Both the position numbers and the translations under genes were made by a program. This document shows positions 62,454 through 64,000 of a stretch of 64,000 nt of DNA, piece by piece. The notes beneath the pieces were generated by a model. That model ran no database searches. It worked only from the letters and a program-made list of their open reading frames with translations, and was not told the DNA's origin. Numbering within the stretch: position 1 is the first letter of the stretch; each line of letters opens with the position of its first letter. Source of the DNA: Silvibacterium acidisoli (GTDB taxonomy: Bacteria; Acidobacteriota; Terriglobia; Terriglobales; Acidobacteriaceae); assembly GCA_022870745.1 (NCBI GenBank), contig CP085323.1:4650001-4714000 (forward strand), in the 5' to 3' direction.

Positions 62454-64000
62454 ATGCCCCACGCCAGCTTTGACGGACTTCGTGTTTTAGCGCTCGAGTC
62501 GCGTCGTGCCCGCGAAGTGGAAAAGCTGATTCGCACCTACAACGGCCAACCTGTTGTGGTTTCAGCCATGCGCGAGATTCCGCTGGAATCAAACACGGCG
62601 TGCATCGATTTTGGCCAGCGACTGCTCGGTGGCGACTTCGATCTCGTTATCTTCTTCACCGGTATCGGCGTGACCAAGATGATGGAAACGCTGGATACGA
62701 AATTCGAGCGGGCGACGATCCTGGATGCGCTGCGCAAGCGCGATGTGATTGCCCGCGGAGTGAAGCCGGTTGCAGCGCTGCAGGGATTGCAGATTCCCGT
62801 GAAAGCTTCAACTCCCGAGCCCAGCACCTGGCACGAGGTGCTGAACCTGCTCGACCGTACTTACGGCGAACACCTCCGGGATCTTCGCATCGCTGTCCAG
62901 GAATACGGCGCGACGAATCCTGAATTCATTGCAGAGCTGGTCGCGCGTGCCGCCGAAGTCACGAAGGTTCCGGTCTACCAGTGGGGACTGCCGCTCGACC
63001 TTGAACCGCTGCGGTCGAGCGTGCGCAGCATCGTCGATGATGAGATTGACGTCGTTCTCTTCATGACAGCGGTGCAGGTGATCCATCTCTTCCAGGTTGC
63101 GGCTGAGATGAATCTCGAGGCGGACCTTGGACAGGCGCTCCGCCGTATCGTTGTGGTTTCTGTCGGACCAACGACAACCGAAGAGCTTCGCCACTACGGC
63201 GTGCAGCCCGACTTTGAGCCTTCCCGGCCGCGGATGGGTTTCATGATTAACGAGGCTGCTCAGTATTCAGGAGCGCAGCTCTCGAAAAAACGCTCCGCAG
63301 CTTCTCCCGATTTCACCGGGAATCAACCATCAAGAAGCAATGTCGAAACTGCCCCGCGCCGTGTCCCGCAGGTCGCGCCTTCCACATCGACCATGGCAGG
63401 CTTTCGCGATGGGCTGGCTCCGCTCGATGTACTGCAGGAGGTCAGCAGCCACCTTGCTTCGGCCGATCCGCTGCACGTAACGCTTTCGCGCATTGTGTCG
63501 CTTGTCTCCGCGGTAATCCCCTGCGATTCGTGCTTCCTCTATACGGTCGAAGAGGATAGCCTTGTGCTCCGTGCTTCGCGGAATCCTCATGCTGCTGAGA
63601 TAGATAATCTGCGCCTGCCGCTTGGTGCTGGCGTGACCGGTTGGGTGGCCGAGCATCGCGAGCCGGTTGCTATCTCGGAACGAGCGAGCGAGGACCCTCG
63701 TTTCAGCGCCTTCGTAAACCTGCCCGAAGACCGCTTCGAGGCAATGCTTTGCGTGCCGGTAATCTGCGCGAACCGCGTGGTGGGCGTGCTGAACCTGCAA
63801 CACCGGCAGCCATACAGGCACGGTGACCTGGAGCGGCGACTGCTCGCAACCGTCGGCATTCTCGTGGGCGCAGAGATGGAACGGGCACGGCTGGAGACGG
63901 AAAACTCCGAGCTGACCGATCGCCTCGAGACCCGCAAGATTGTAGACAAGGCGAAAGGGATTGTGCAGCGCGATCTTGGACTCTCGGAAGACGAAGCCTA
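62454..64000 (+). CDS. HemD-like (uroporphyrinogen-III synthase) - GAF - ANTAR fusion regulator, 3' partial
   Basis: 515 residues visible; the frame runs off the right edge. Residues about 5-265 form a HemD fold: ALESRRAREVEKLIRTYNG, VIFFTGIGVTKMMETL, VPVYQWGLPLDLEPLRSSV and VVVSVGPTTTEELRHYGV. This is closest in pattern to the HemD half of NnaR-type nitrite regulators of Actinobacteria, which end in a winged helix. Here a linker (about 266-313) leads to a GAF domain (about 320-470: VLRASRNPHAAEIDNLRLPLGAGVTGWVA in parts, LCVPVICANRVVGVLNLQH). A coiled stretch and the start of an ANTAR domain follow (about 486 on: LETRKIVDKAKGIVQRDLGLSEDEA). GGAG precedes ATG 62454. It is divergent from nirA, so it probably senses a siroheme precursor and controls nitrite or nitrate assimilation by RNA antitermination. 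Confidence 0.85.
   Translation, partial: MPHASFDGLRVLALESRRAREVEKLIRTYNGQPVVVSAMREIPLESNTACIDFGQRLLGGDFDLVIFFTGIGVTKMMETLDTKFERATILDALRKRDVIARGVKPVAALQGLQIPVKASTPEPSTWHEVLNLLDRTYGEHLRDLRIAVQEYGATNPEFIAELVARAAEVTKVPVYQWGLPLDLEPLRSSVRSIVDDEIDVVLFMTAVQVIHLFQVAAEMNLEADLGQALRRIVVVSVGPTTTEELRHYGVQPDFEPSRPRMGFMINEAAQYSGAQLSKKRSAASPDFTGNQPSRSNVETAPRRVPQVAPSTSTMAGFRDGLAPLDVLQEVSSHLASADPLHVTLSRIVSLVSAVIPCDSCFLYTVEEDSLVLRASRNPHAAEIDNLRLPLGAGVTGWVAEHREPVAISERASEDPRFSAFVNLPEDRFEAMLCVPVICANRVVGVLNLQHRQPYRHGDLERRLLATVGILVGAEMERARLETENSELTDRLETRKIVDKAKGIVQRDLGLSEDEA

Overview
The window is a high-GC chromosomal segment. Its gene content points to a soil Acidobacteriota of the Terriglobia type (Terriglobus, Granulicella or Edaphobacter relatives): two very large Oar-like TonB-dependent receptors with carboxypeptidase-regulatory N-termini, an S53 pro-kumamolisin peptidase with the Ser-rich C-terminus common in that group, glycoside hydrolases, and an AlgE-like outer-membrane porin. 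This assignment is inference; there is no rRNA or other marker in the window. I saw no tRNA, rRNA, CRISPR array, transposase or prophage.

Layout. 1-6.7 kb: a tightly coupled arginine operon (argC cut by the left edge, then argB, argD, argF, argH, a short GNAT N-acetylglutamate synthase, and an unnamed membrane protein), closed by a terminator. 6.7-14.6 kb: a DUF255 thioredoxin-like protein, an ArgE-like M20 hydrolase, an SRPBCC-ArsR pair, an unrecognised lipoprotein pair, and a hydrolase-glycerate kinase pair. 14.6-19.2 kb: carB and carA, which supply the carbamoyl phosphate used by ArgF. 19.2-25.3 kb: a GH54 arabinofuranosidase-like enzyme, a TolC-type protein, truA, and a TetR-SDR module. 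25.4-36.2 kb: M20 peptidase, MFS exporter, Crp/Fnr regulator, degenerate receiver, EamA transporter, HtrA protease, a peptidoglycan-binding protein, thiD, rlpA, pyrF, an antitoxin remnant and a hydrolase.

36.7-47.8 kb: a second TetR-SDR module with twin operators, aldose 1-epimerase, the S53 peptidase, a PMT-like membrane glycosyltransferase and the first TonB-dependent receptor. 48.2-56.7 kb: a glycan-use locus consisting of a GH92 enzyme divergent from the second TonB-dependent receptor (interrupted by an in-frame stop), a sugar-porter MFS transporter and a LacI regulator. Two LacI-type palindromes lie in the divergent promoter. 56.8-58.2 kb: an alginate-export-type porin.

58.5-64 kb: an assimilatory siroheme nitrite/sulfite reductase (NirA-like) translationally coupled to a CysJ-like flavoprotein. 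Divergent from it is a gene that runs off the right edge and encodes a HemD-like domain, a GAF domain and the start of an ANTAR RNA-binding domain. I regard this as the most unusual system here: a siroheme-pathway enzyme fold joined to an antitermination output beside the siroheme enzyme it might control.
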